Shown: positions 1 to 7,733 of the stretch, in pieces
Position numbering within the stretch: the first letter of the stretch is position 1
Layout: each line of letters starts with the position of its first letter
Source: Bosea sp. (in: a-proteobacteria)
Lineage (GTDB): Bacteria > Pseudomonadota > Alphaproteobacteria > Rhizobiales > Beijerinckiaceae
NCBI GenBank assembly: GCA_023910605.1
Contig: JAAVVV010000001.1
Span: forward strand, 124,001-188,000
Reading direction: 5' to 3'
Length of the DNA: 64,000 nucleotides
Made by a program: the position numbers and the translations under genes
The notes under the pieces: model-generated
The model's input: only the letters and a program-made list of their open reading frames with translations
What the model was told of the DNA's origin: nothing
The model's database searches: none

Positions 1-280
1 CGCGCACGCACGGCCAGTTGAGCCGCGCGGCCACCTGCTCGATATGCGTCGACTTGCCTGTGCCGTGATAGCCCGAGATCATCACGCGGCGGTTGCGCGA
101 GAAGCCGGCCAGGATGGCGAGCGTGGTCTGCCGGTCGAACCGGTAATCGGGGTCGAGATCCGGCACATGGGCTTCGGTCGTCGAGTAGGCCGGCACTTCG
201 AGATCAGCGTCGATGCCGAATAGCTGGCGCACCGACACCTTCATGTCGGGCAATCCGGTCGTGTAGTCCGTCATCGTCAT
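1..280 (-). CDS. cobS: cobaltochelatase subunit CobS, N-terminal part
   Basis: AAA+ ATPase subunit of the aerobic (CobNST) cobaltochelatase that inserts cobalt into hydrogenobyrinic acid diamide in B12 synthesis. Only about the first 93 residues lie in the window; the gene runs off the left edge. The visible part reads MTDYTTGLPDMKVSVRQLFG, then a DLDPDYRFDRQTTLAILAGF block, and a Walker A loop GYHGTGKST at about residues 72-80, all typical of CobS. Two in-frame ATGs (280 and 274) are two codons apart and cannot be separated. The neighbouring J-domain gene and bolA on the other side are the usual alphaproteobacterial company of cobS. Confidence 0.9.
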   Translation of the reverse strand, partial: MTMTDYTTGLPDMKVSVRQLFGIDADLEVPAYSTTEAHVPDLDPDYRFDRQTTLAILAGFSRNRRVMISGYHGTGKSTHIEQVAARLNWPCVR

Positions 281-476
281 GCTCTCATTCTCCGGCGGGA
301 GCGCTCAGGGCCGGCTTCGCCTGCGCCCGTGCCGGGATGCAAGACAATGGCCATCAAGGCTCGAAGCGACCCCGAAACCGGGATCGCCGCTCCAAGGGTT
401 CCTTACCCATTTCAGTTCGGGGCGGCAATCGCCCTGGCTGCGAAACGGTCGTGCGCAAAGCGCGCAGCCCCGGCCG

Positions 477-1097
477 TCAGGCCCGCCCGGCTCGCTTGAG
501 GTGGTTGTAGGCGTTGACGATCTCCGTCAGCCGGGCCTCGCGCGAGCGGTCCCCGCCATTGGCGTCGGGGTGAAAGCGCTTCACCAGCTCCTTGTAGCGG
601 GTCTTGATCTCGGGCTTGGTCGCGGCATCCTCGAGCCCCAGCGCGTCCAGCGCCTTTCGGGTGGGCTCGGTGAGCTTGCGGCGCTCTTCCTCGGCCTTCT
701 GCCTGGCCTTGAAGCGGTTCTCGAACAGGCCGAACAGGTCCTCGGTCTCGGGTCCCTCCGCCGGCGCCCGCCTGGCGCCGCGCTGGGCGGCGCGCGGGTT
801 CTTGGCGTTGGCGCCGAGCGTCCATGTCGGCCGGTGCCCGATCGAGGCGTCCTTATGGTAGGCGGCGACGGCATCGTCGCTCATGCCGTTGAAATAGTTG
901 TAGGTGGCGTTGTAGGCCTTCACGTGCTCCAGGCAGAAGAAGAAGAACTGGCCCTCATGGTTGCGCCCTTTCGGCGCGCGGAACTCGCCCTTGCCCCGGC
1001 AGCCGGCATGGTCGCACACGCGCTCCTCGGGCCGGGCCTCCGGCTCCGGCTCGCGCTTGACGCGGATGCTGTCAAACAGGGGCGAGTTGAGATTCAT
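477..1097 (-). CDS. J-domain (DnaJ-like) protein next to cobS
   Basis: 206-residue co-chaperone-like protein. The J domain is C-terminal (about residues 135-203), with the HPD tripeptide in the stretch ELVKRFHPDANGGD, which stimulates DnaK-type ATPases. The N-terminal part carries a Cys/His-containing segment (CDHAGCRGKG, then FFFFCLEH) that could bind metal; this is inference. The open frame extends upstream to 1505, but that extension lies antisense to bolA and reads as low-complexity sequence, so I place the start at the ATG at 1097 (MNLNSPLFDSIRVKRE), which is the typical N-terminus of this family. It is divergent from bolA and co-directional with cobS. The client protein cannot be told from the sequence. 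Confidence 0.87.
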   Translation of the reverse strand: MNLNSPLFDSIRVKREPEPEARPEERVCDHAGCRGKGEFRAPKGRNHEGQFFFFCLEHVKAYNATYNYFNGMSDDAVAAYHKDASIGHRPTWTLGANAKNPRAAQRGARRAPAEGPETEDLFGLFENRFKARQKAEEERRKLTEPTRKALDALGLEDAATKPEIKTRYKELVKRFHPDANGGDRSREARLTEIVNAYNHLKRAGRA

Positions 1098-1182
1098 GCT
1101 CAGATCATTAGGTCTCGAAAGCGTGTCGGGCAAGCGCACATGGTGTTTGGCGATGAGCCCCGCAATGGAGTAAGCCACTGTC

Positions 1183-1479
1183 ATGACCGTCAAGGAACGC
1201 ATCACGGCCACGCTGCAACTGGCGTTGACGCCCGAGTCGCTCGTCGTGATCGACGAAAGCCACCAGCATGCCGGCCATGGCGGCTGGCGCGAGGGCGGCG
1301 AGACCCATTTCCGCGTCGAGATTGTGGCGTCGGCCTTCGCCGGCCGGAGCCGTATCGAGCGGCACCGCATGGTCAACGCCTTGCTCGCCGCCGAGCTTGC
1401 GGATCGTGTGCATGCGCTGGCGCTTGCCACGCGGACGCCCGAGGAAGCCGCCGGCGCGTCCGGCACGTCCGGCGCGTGA
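1183..1479 (+). CDS. bolA: BolA family protein
   Basis: 98-residue BolA-fold protein. Members bind monothiol glutaredoxins through a shared [2Fe-2S] cluster and some act as transcription regulators. The signature is seen in the N-terminal helix (KERITATLQLALTPESLVVI), the SHQHAGH segment with conserved histidines at about residues 27-32, and HFRVEIVASAFAG followed by RHRMVNALLAAEL. The last 10 residues (AAGASGTSGA) are low complexity. The first gene of the forward-strand bolA / small membrane protein / znuC / znuB set; 7 nt separate it from the next start. Confidence 0.92.
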   Translation: MTVKERITATLQLALTPESLVVIDESHQHAGHGGWREGGETHFRVEIVASAFAGRSRIERHRMVNALLAAELADRVHALALATRTPEEAAGASGTSGA

Positions 1480-1486
1480 GGCCTGC

Positions 1487-1609
1487 GTGAGCAAGCCGGG
1501 CCCACAGCCTTCGCTCATGCGCATGTCCGCGCTGGCGCGGCTCGCCGTCGCGGGCGGGCTGATCGGCCTGATCTGGGCGGCCGTGTTCTGGGCGATGAGG
1601 AGCGCGTGA
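1487..1609 (+). CDS. small single-span membrane protein upstream of znuC
   Basis: A 40-residue reading frame starting with GTG at 1487 and ending in a TGA (1607-1609) that overlaps the znuC ATG by one base (TGATG). It has a short polar N-terminus with two arginines and one hydrophobic helix (LAVAGGLIGLIWAAVFWAM). Small proteins of this build sit before znuC-like genes in related genomes as far as I recall, but I assign no function. The tight spacing on both sides (7 nt after bolA, overlap with znuC) argues that it is translated as part of the operon. The alternative is a leader peptide coupling bolA to znuC translation. Confidence 0.6.
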   Translation: MSKPGPQPSLMRMSALARLAVAGGLIGLIWAAVFWAMRSA

Positions 1610-2562
1610 TGAGCGCGCCTCCCATAAGCCGGGGCGCAGGCGCGCCGCTCCGCGCTGAGCCGATCATCCTCGAGGATCTGACGCTCGGCTATGACCGGCA
1701 TCCGGCGGTCCATCACCTCACCGGGCGCATCGAGCCGGGCGCCCTGCTCGCCGTGGTCGGCCCGAACGGGGCCGGCAAGTCCACATTGCTCAAGGGCATG
1801 GTCGGCGAGATCAGGCCCCTTGGCGGCCAGATCCGGGGCGGCCTCGGCCGCCATGCGCGTTTCGCCTATGTGCCGCAGAAGGATGGCATCGACATGAGCT
1901 ATCCCGTCTCGGTGTTCGATCTGGTGGCCATGGGCCTCTGGCAGCGCCGGGGCCTGTTCGGCGCCTTCGGCGGCCGGGACCGCGAGGCGATCAGCGCCGC
2001 GCTCGGGCTTGTGGGCCTCTCCGGATTCGAGCGGCGCCCTGTCGGCACGCTTTCGGGCGGTCAGCTCCAGCGCGCGCTCTTCGCCCGGGTCAGCCTGCAG
2101 GATGCGCCGGTGATCCTGCTCGACGAGCCCTTTTCCGCCATCGACAACGCCACGGTCGAGGATCTGATGACGCTTGTGCGCGGCTGGAACGCCGAGGGCC
2201 GCACCGTGGTGGCGGTGCTGCACGATCTCGCCGTGGTGCGCGCGCATTTCCCGCAGACGCTGCTTCTGGCCCGGCAGGCGATCGGCTGGGGCGCGACCGC
2301 CGCAACGCTCTCGCCCGCCAACATGGCCCGCGCCCGCGCCATGACCGAGGCCTTCGACGACTTCGCGCCCTTCTGCGAGGTTGATCATGCGGGCGCGGGC
2401 CATGTCCATGGACCAGGCGACGCACATGAGCGCGGGCATGGCGATCACCATGAACACGGCCATGCTCATGGCCATCCGCACGACCATCCGCACGACCACG
2501 GGCATCGCCATGGGCCTGCTCAGGCCCACGGCTCCGCACGCGAGCGCGCGTCCGAAAGCTGA
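1609..2562 (+). CDS. znuC: zinc ABC transporter ATP-binding protein ZnuC
   Basis: Cytoplasmic ATPase of the ZnuABC high-affinity zinc importer, 317 residues from ATG 1609; a GTG lies one codon upstream. Walker A is GPNGAGKST (about residue 54), the Q-loop is VPQKDGIDM, the signature is LSGGQLQR, Walker B is VILLDEPFSAID and the switch histidine is in VLHDLAVV. The last 60 residues form a His/Asp/Gly-rich tail (HEHGHAHGHPHDHPHDHGHRHG) that probably buffers or senses zinc. Part of it is a 12-bp in-frame duplication encoding HPHD twice. The length exceeds a plain ZnuC (about 250 residues) because of this tail. znuB follows 21 nt later. No Zur box is visible directly upstream. Confidence 0.93.
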   Translation: MSAPPISRGAGAPLRAEPIILEDLTLGYDRHPAVHHLTGRIEPGALLAVVGPNGAGKSTLLKGMVGEIRPLGGQIRGGLGRHARFAYVPQKDGIDMSYPVSVFDLVAMGLWQRRGLFGAFGGRDREAISAALGLVGLSGFERRPVGTLSGGQLQRALFARVSLQDAPVILLDEPFSAIDNATVEDLMTLVRGWNAEGRTVVAVLHDLAVVRAHFPQTLLLARQAIGWGATAATLSPANMARARAMTEAFDDFAPFCEVDHAGAGHVHGPGDAHERGHGDHHEHGHAHGHPHDHPHDHGHRHGPAQAHGSARERASES

Positions 2563-2583
2563 AGGCAGGCCCGAGGAACCGAC

Positions 2584-3447
2584 ATGGACTGGCTGGTCGC
2601 TCCCTTCATCGAGTTCGCCTTCATGAGGCGCGCCCTGGCCGGCGTGTTCGCGCTCTCCGTGGCGGCAGCTCCGCTGGGCGTGCTGCTGATGCTGCGCCGT
2701 ATGGCCCTGACCGGCGACGGCATGAGCCATGCCATCCTGCCCGGCACGGCCATGGCCTATGCGCTCTTCGGGCTCTCGCTCTGGCCAATGACCCTTGGCG
2801 GCTTCGCGGCGGGCGCGGCCATCGCGCTGCTCGCGGGCACGCTGGCGCGCCACACCGCGCTCAAGGAAGATGCCACGCTCGCATCATTCTATCTGATCTC
2901 GCTGGCGCTGGGCGTGCTCATCGTCTCGGCCTCCGGCTCCAATGTCGATCTCATGCACTTCCTGTTCGGCTCGGTCCTGGCGCTGGATGACGCGACGCTC
3001 GCGCTCGTCGCCTCCATCGCCTCGGTGACCCTGGCGACGCTGGCGCTGCTCTGGCGGCCCCTGGTGCTGGACGGCCTGGACCCCGGCTTCCTGCGCACGG
3101 TGAGCCGTTCAGGCGGGCCGTCCTACTTCGCCTTCATGATCCTGCTCGTGCTCAATCTCGTGGCCGGCTTCCATGCGCTCGGCACCTTGCTGGCGGTGGG
3201 CTTTCTTGTGCTGCCGGCCGTCGCGGCCCGCTTCTGGGCGCGCGACCTCAACTGGATGGTGCTGATCGCGGGGGTCGTCGCGCTGATCGGCGGGCTGAGC
3301 GGGCTCATGCTCTCCTATCACGCCAGCCTGCCTACCGGCCCGGCCATGATCCTCACCCTCGGCGCCATCTTCATCGGCTCCGTGATCATCGGCCCGGCAG
3401 GAGGCCTGATCGCCCAGAGCCGCGCAGGACGCCACAGGACGGGTTGA
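2584..3447 (+). CDS. znuB: zinc ABC transporter permease ZnuB
   Basis: Membrane subunit of the zinc importer, 287 residues, ABC-3 family with about eight or nine hydrophobic helices. Family features include an N-terminal FMRRALAGVFALSVAAAPLG segment, the MALTGDGMSHAILPGTAMAY loop, the conserved SNVDLMHFLFGSVLAL region and LGTLLAVGFLVLPAVAARFWA, where the coupling helix meets ZnuC. It follows znuC after 21 nt. The stop codon lies within a 20-bp-period direct duplication (3432-3465). The genes converge on zur, which ends 30 nt beyond. Confidence 0.93.
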   Translation: MDWLVAPFIEFAFMRRALAGVFALSVAAAPLGVLLMLRRMALTGDGMSHAILPGTAMAYALFGLSLWPMTLGGFAAGAAIALLAGTLARHTALKEDATLASFYLISLALGVLIVSASGSNVDLMHFLFGSVLALDDATLALVASIASVTLATLALLWRPLVLDGLDPGFLRTVSRSGGPSYFAFMILLVLNLVAGFHALGTLLAVGFLVLPAVAARFWARDLNWMVLIAGVVALIGGLSGLMLSYHASLPTGPAMILTLGAIFIGSVIIGPAGGLIAQSRAGRHRTG

Positions 3448-3465
3448 GCCCCCACAGGACGGGTT
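3432..3465. repeat. direct duplication across the znuB stop codon
   Basis: The 14-mer CCACAGGACGGGTT occurs at 3432-3445 and again at 3452-3465 (period 20). The first copy runs into the znuB TGA; the second is non-coding. It is one of several short duplications in this window and sits in the 30-nt gap between the convergent znuB and zur. Confidence 0.85.
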
Positions 3466-3477
3466 AGCCGCGAGCCC

Positions 3478-3906
3478 TCAATGGGCGTGCCCGGCCTCCG
3501 GGCCGCAGCGATGCCCAGCGCAGGCCGCGCAATGGCCACGCAACTCAACCATGGCCCGCGCCACCTGAAAGCCCGAACGGGCCGCAAGAGAGCCAAGCCG
3601 CCCCTCGAGCTCGGTGTCGGCGACCTCCGAGACCAGCCCGCAATCATCGCAGATCGCGAAGGCGGCGAGGTCGTGATGATGCGGCCGGTTGCAGGCCACG
3701 AAGGCGTTGAGCGACTCGATCCGGTGGGCGAGGCCCGCGCGCATCAGCTTGTCGAGCGCGCGGTAGACGGTGGGCGGCGCGTTTACGCCCTCGCTGCGCA
3801 GGAGGCCCAGAAGGTCGTAGGCGGTCAGCGGCCGCGTCGCCTCGCTCAGCAGCGCGAGCACGCGCTCCTGGGTTGGCGAGAGTGTCTGGCTGCGGGTCTG
3901 CGGCAT
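3478..3906 (-). CDS. zur: zinc uptake regulator Zur (Fur family)
   Basis: 142-residue metal-dependent repressor from ATG 3906 (MPQTRSQTLSPTQERVLALL). The frame is open further up to 3972, but that stretch covers the operator. An N-terminal winged helix (residues about 10-75, with APPTVYRALDKLMRAGLAHR as recognition region) is followed by the dimerisation/metal domain with CNRPHHHDLAAF, the CDDC pair and a C-terminal CAACAGHRC cluster for structural zinc. With zinc bound it represses zinc import genes. It lies between znuB and znuA but on the opposite strand, divergent from znuA; the box at 3952-3971 probably makes it autoregulated as well. Confidence 0.9.
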   Translation of the reverse strand: MPQTRSQTLSPTQERVLALLSEATRPLTAYDLLGLLRSEGVNAPPTVYRALDKLMRAGLAHRIESLNAFVACNRPHHHDLAAFAICDDCGLVSEVADTELEGRLGSLAARSGFQVARAMVELRGHCAACAGHRCGPEAGHAH

Positions 3907-3951
3907 CGGGAGCGATCCAGGCGCAATGGACGGGCTGATTTGACAGGCGAA

Positions 3952-3971
3952 TGTTATGATATCATATAACA
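3952..3971. promoter_or_regulatory. candidate Zur box between zur and znuA
   Basis: An AT-rich near-palindrome TGTTATGATATCATATAACA lies in otherwise GC-rich DNA. The outer hexamers TGTTAT and ATAACA are exact reverse complements and match the half-sites of alphaproteobacterial Zur boxes. It sits about 45 nt before the zur start and about 95 nt before the znuA start, placed to control both divergent genes. Confidence 0.8.
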
Positions 3972-4066
3972 CAAAAGCCGGCGAGCACTCCCGGCATCGT
4001 TAGCGGCTGGGGTCGGGCGGCACAAGCGCCCGTGCCTCGCAGGTCCGGGCCGCCAGCCTGAAGGAC

Positions 4067-5065
4067 ATGAATCCGATGCTTCACCGCCGCCATCTTCTCC
4101 TGGGTATGGGTTCGATCCTCGCCGCCGGTGCAGATCCCGCCGGTGCAGGTCCCGCCGGTGCAGGTCCCGCCGGTGCAGGTCCCGCCCTGGTGCTGGCGCA
4201 GGGCGCGCCTGCGGCCACGAGCGCCCCGTTGCCTGTGGTCGCCACCTTCTCGATCCTAGCCGATTTCGTGCGGGAAGTGGGCGGCGACCGCATAGCCCTG
4301 ACCACGCTGGTGGCGCCGGGCGCCGACGCACATGTCTACAGCCCAACGCCCGCCGATGCGCGAGCCCTCGCGGCGGCGCGCCTCGTCTTCGTCAACGGGC
4401 TCGGCTTCGAGGGCTGGGTGAGCCGGCTGATTCGCTCGTCGGGAACCCAGGCCGCGATCGTGACCGCCACGCGCGGCGTCAAGCCGATCAAGGCCGAGAA
4501 AGGCGGGCACGGTCATTCCCACGCCGGCCATGACCATGGCGAGAACGATCCGCACGCCTGGCAGGATGTTCGCAACGCCAGGATCTATGTCGCGAACATC
4601 CTCGCTGCGCTGATCGAGGCCGATCCTTTTGGCAAGGACGGGTTCGAGGCCCGCGCCCGCGCCTACACCGCCCGGCTCGACGCGCTGGACGCTGAGCTGC
4701 GGGCGCTGGTGGCCGGAATCGCGCCCGAGCGGCGCAAGATCATCACCTCCCACGACGCCTTCCAGTATTTCGAGGCCGCCTATGGCCTGAACTTCATCTC
4801 TCCCCGCGGGGTTTCGACGAGCGCCGAGCCCTCGCCGCAGACGGTGGGGCGCATCATCCGCCAGATCAAGGCCGAGAAGATTCCTGCGGTGTTCCTCGAG
4901 AACATCTCCGACCAGCGCCTCATGCGGCGCATTGCGCAGGAGACGGGCGCCCGCATTGGCGGCACGCTTCACTCGGATGCGCTCACCCCGCCCGGCGGAC
5001 CCGCAACGAGCTACATCGACATGATGCGCTACAACATGCGCCAGCTCGGCGACGCGCTCGCCTGA
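4067..5065 (+). CDS. znuA: zinc ABC transporter substrate-binding protein ZnuA
   Basis: Periplasmic zinc-binding lipoprotein-like component, 332 residues, cluster A-I family. After an export signal (MLHRRHLLLGMGSILAAG) comes a short run of tandem AGAGP units and then the mature domain starting PLPVVATFSILADFVREVGG. Likely zinc ligands are the histidine in GADAHVYSP, the histidine in TSHDAFQYF and the late acidic residue. The charged loop GGHGHSHAGHDHGENDPHAW is the His-rich loop typical of ZnuA and separates it from manganese-binding relatives. It is monocistronic, divergent from zur, and downstream of the Zur box, so it is expected to be induced on zinc starvation. Confidence 0.93.
   Translation: MNPMLHRRHLLLGMGSILAAGADPAGAGPAGAGPAGAGPALVLAQGAPAATSAPLPVVATFSILADFVREVGGDRIALTTLVAPGADAHVYSPTPADARALAAARLVFVNGLGFEGWVSRLIRSSGTQAAIVTATRGVKPIKAEKGGHGHSHAGHDHGENDPHAWQDVRNARIYVANILAALIEADPFGKDGFEARARAYTARLDALDAELRALVAGIAPERRKIITSHDAFQYFEAAYGLNFISPRGVSTSAEPSPQTVGRIIRQIKAEKIPAVFLENISDQRLMRRIAQETGARIGGTLHSDALTPPGGPATSYIDMMRYNMRQLGDALA
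4124..4183 (+). repeat. 15-bp tandem repeat in the znuA signal region
   Basis: Four copies of GCCGGTGCAGGTCCC, the first with one mismatch (GAT for GGT), lie in frame and encode AGADP followed by AGAGP units just after the hydrophobic core of the signal peptide. The 15-bp unit keeps frame, so copy number can vary without killing the gene. Confidence 0.9.
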
Positions 5066-5096
5066 ACCCGTGACCCCAGGCTCCGGCCGGCTGCGG

Positions 5097-5153
5097 GTTC
5101 ACGGCCTGGCAGGGAGTTCACGGCCTGGCAGGGAGTTCACGGCCTGGCAGGGG
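5097..5153. repeat. 19-bp tandem repeat spanning an MFS gene stop codon
   Basis: Three copies of GTTCACGGCCTGGCAGGGA lie at 5097-5115, 5116-5134 and from 5135; the last copy changes its final base. The TCA within the third copy is the stop codon of the minus-strand MFS gene (5137-5139), so the last codons and stop of that gene appear to have been duplicated into the gap after znuA. Confidence 0.9.
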
Positions 5154-6345
5154 CCTTGGCGTAGATCGCCACGCTGACCGCAAGCAGCGCGGCGAACAGC
5201 CAGTGCAGATTCGCAAAGATCGCGGCCGGCTCAAGCCCGGCCTCGCGCTCCACCGCGATGAACCAGCCTGATGCGACCTGCACCGCGGATGCGCCGGCGA
5301 TGAAGAGGAAGTTCATCGTCGTCATGCCCCGCCCGATGAGATGGTCGGGGAAGAAGCCCCGCGCATGGGCCATGATGATGGCATAGTTGAAGCCCGCCAG
5401 CCCGATCGCCGCGAACAGCACGACAGCCCATAGCCCGCCCATGTGACCGCTGAGCGCGAGCGCCGCGAACAGCAGGCCCGTCAGCGCCGTGCTCCACAGC
5501 ACGGTCGGCTTGGGGCCGCCGGCCCGCTTCTCGACCCATCCAAAGACGAAGGCGCCCGCCGTCATGGCGATGGCCATGACCAGCGCGCCATTGCCCTGCG
5601 CGACGCGCCCCAGACCATTGACCTCCGCCAGGAAGGGCGCGACCCAGAGTCCCCGCGTGGTCACGAGGATGGCGTAGGCGAAGAAGGTGATGGGCGCGAT
5701 GAACCACAGCGCCTTGATGGCGAGGATGGCGCGCAGCCCCGCAATGACGCCCTCATCGGCAGCGCCTTCCGCGCGCCGCGCCGGCGGCGGATCGCGCAGC
5801 AGCAGCGCCGCCAACGCCAGCGCCAGGCAGAACAGCAGCGCGACGCCCACCATGGTGGGCCGCCACCCGAAGGCGTCGGCAGCGCGCGACAGCGGGGCCG
5901 CGCCCATGAGGTTGCCCAGCGAGCCGAGCCCGATGAAGAGCGACGCCACGCCCGCGAAGGCGCCCGGCGCGCCCGACCGCGCGAAGAGGTAGAGCGCCGC
6001 CATGAACACCGGCGAGAAGCCAATGCCGAGCAGCGCCATCGACACGGTGGCAAGCAGCGCCGTGGGCGCAAGCGCGAAGCCGAAGGCCCCCACAGCCCCC
6101 ACCGCCATGCAGGCGGTGACCGTGAGCCGCGGCCCCAGCCTGTCGAGCGCCCAGCCGACCGGGAACTGCATGATCGCGAAGGTGATGAACCAGGCCGAAC
6201 TCAGCGCCCCCAGCTCCGCAGGGCCGATCGACAGGTCCGCCATCAGCGGCGTCGCGATCACGCTCAGGAAGGAGCGATAGAAGATCGACAGGATGTAGGC
6301 GAGGATGAGGGCGAAGAAGATGCGCAAGGCGAGATCAGCTTTCAT
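5137..6345 (-). CDS. MFS transporter
   Basis: 402-residue inner-membrane protein with about twelve hydrophobic segments. It starts MKADLALRIFFALILAYILS and has the MFS loop 2-3 signature in GWALDRLGPRL (about residues 63-73). The two six-helix halves are separated by a hydrophilic loop at about 190-205 (RDPPPARRAEGAADEG). The substrate is unknown; the N-terminal type resembles nitrate/sugar-phosphate-like or general organic anion porters, but I would not name a substrate. Its stop lies inside a 19-bp tandem repeat. It is probably transcribed alone; 118 nt separate it from the thiolase gene upstream. Confidence 0.85.
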   Translation of the reverse strand: MKADLALRIFFALILAYILSIFYRSFLSVIATPLMADLSIGPAELGALSSAWFITFAIMQFPVGWALDRLGPRLTVTACMAVGAVGAFGFALAPTALLATVSMALLGIGFSPVFMAALYLFARSGAPGAFAGVASLFIGLGSLGNLMGAAPLSRAADAFGWRPTMVGVALLFCLALALAALLLRDPPPARRAEGAADEGVIAGLRAILAIKALWFIAPITFFAYAILVTTRGLWVAPFLAEVNGLGRVAQGNGALVMAIAMTAGAFVFGWVEKRAGGPKPTVLWSTALTGLLFAALALSGHMGGLWAVVLFAAIGLAGFNYAIIMAHARGFFPDHLIGRGMTTMNFLFIAGASAVQVASGWFIAVEREAGLEPAAIFANLHWLFAALLAVSVAIYAKAPARP

Positions 6346-6463
6346 CCGGAGGGCCTGGCCGCGCGCGCAAAGTCCGGTTCATCGCAGCATCCTGCTCCGG
6401 CCGGGTCCTGACGAACGGTGGGTGGTGCCGTAACGGTTGACGCGGGCCGCTGGCAAGAGGCGC

Positions 6464-7630
6464 CTACTTCAGGCGCTCCAGAACGCTGACATAATTGGCC
6501 ACGGCCGCCCCGCCCATGTTGAAGATGCCGGCCAGGGTCGCGCCGCCGATCTGCATGTCGCCGGCCTCGCCCATGAGCTGCATGGCGCTGAGCGCGTGCA
6601 TCGAAACGCCCGTGGCGCCGATGGGGTGCCCCTTGGACTTGAGCCCGCCGGACGGGTTCACGGGCAGCTTGCCGCCCTTCGCGGTCCAGCCTTCGCGGAT
6701 GGCGCGGGCGCCGTCGCCCTCGGCCGTCAGCCCCATCGCTTCGTATTCGATCAGCTCGGCGATGGTGAAGCAGTCATGGGTCTCGACGAAGGAGAGATCG
6801 GCCAGGCTGATGCCTGCCTGCGCAAGCGCCTTGCGCCAGGCCACGCCGCAGCCCTCGAACTTGAGGATGTCGCGCTTCGACATGGGCAGGAAATCCTGCA
6901 CATGCGCCATGCCCTTGAAGGCGACCGCGCGCTGCATGCCCCGCGCCGTGTCGGGGTCAGCGATCACCAGCGCCGCTGCGCCGTCCGAAACAAGGCTGCA
7001 ATCAGTGCGTTTGAGCGGCCCCGCCACGAACGGATTCCTGTCGCTTTCGGCGCGGCAGAAGTCGAAGCCGAGATCCTTGCGCATCTGCGCATAAGGGTTG
7101 GCGACGCCATTGCGGTGATTCTTCGCCGCGATCTGGGCCAGCGCATCGGACTGGTCTCCATGGCGCTGGAAATAGCCCGACGCGATCTTGCCGAACACGC
7201 CCGCGAAGCCGGCCGGCGTCTCGCCATCCTCCGGCAGGTAGGAGGCGCGCAGCAGATTCTGCCCGATCTGCGGGCCGGGGGTAGTCGTCATCTGCTCGAC
7301 GCCGACCACCAGCACGGTGCGGGCATCGCCGGCGCGGATGGCGCGCGCGGCCTGGTGGATCGCAGCCGAGCCGGTGGCGCAGGCGTTCTCGACCCGGGTC
7401 GCGGGCTTGAAGCGCAGCTTCGGATCGGCCTGGAGCACGAGGCTCGCCGTGAAGTCCTGCGCCGAGAACCCGGCATTGAAGTGCCCGAGCACGATCTCGT
7501 CGACATCGGCGGCGTCAAGCCCGGCATGGGCCAGCGCCTCGTTGGCGACGCGGACGATCAGGCTCTCGACAGTCTCGGCATCCTGCTTGCCGAAGGGCGT
7601 GTGGGCCCAGCCCACGATGGCGGCGCTCAT
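6464..7630 (-). CDS. thiolase family protein (acetyl-CoA acetyltransferase-like, SCPx type)
   Basis: 388-residue thiolase-fold enzyme. The nucleophilic cysteine lies in RVENACATGSAA (about residue 83), where classical thiolases have NxxCxSG. Other landmarks are the ETHDCFTIAELIEYEAMGL block and the C-terminal GHPIGATG with the catalytic histidine; GGAAVANYV closes the protein, where PcaF/AtoB-type thiolases keep a second cysteine motif CxG. The layout therefore fits the SCP2/SCPx-like thiolases often found with CoA ligases rather than a biosynthetic AtoB. Start at ATG 7630 after a GGGGAG ribosome site. The specific acyl-CoA substrate is not visible. Confidence 0.83.
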   Translation of the reverse strand: MSAAIVGWAHTPFGKQDAETVESLIVRVANEALAHAGLDAADVDEIVLGHFNAGFSAQDFTASLVLQADPKLRFKPATRVENACATGSAAIHQAARAIRAGDARTVLVVGVEQMTTTPGPQIGQNLLRASYLPEDGETPAGFAGVFGKIASGYFQRHGDQSDALAQIAAKNHRNGVANPYAQMRKDLGFDFCRAESDRNPFVAGPLKRTDCSLVSDGAAALVIADPDTARGMQRAVAFKGMAHVQDFLPMSKRDILKFEGCGVAWRKALAQAGISLADLSFVETHDCFTIAELIEYEAMGLTAEGDGARAIREGWTAKGGKLPVNPSGGLKSKGHPIGATGVSMHALSAMQLMGEAGDMQIGGATLAGIFNMGGAAVANYVSVLERLK

Positions 7631-7733
7631 CGATGCATCTCCCCTTGTTCGAGCATAGCATGGTCGCTGATGCAGGGCCCGGCAAGCGGCGCGGCCGCAC
7701 CCCAGCCGTGCGCAAACGAGCGGGCGCCAAAGG

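Noticed and set aside
1108-2853. 581-residue minus-strand frame across bolA, znuC and znuB
   Set aside because: Antisense shadow of three clear genes; composition is Arg/Ala/Gly/His-rich without domains.
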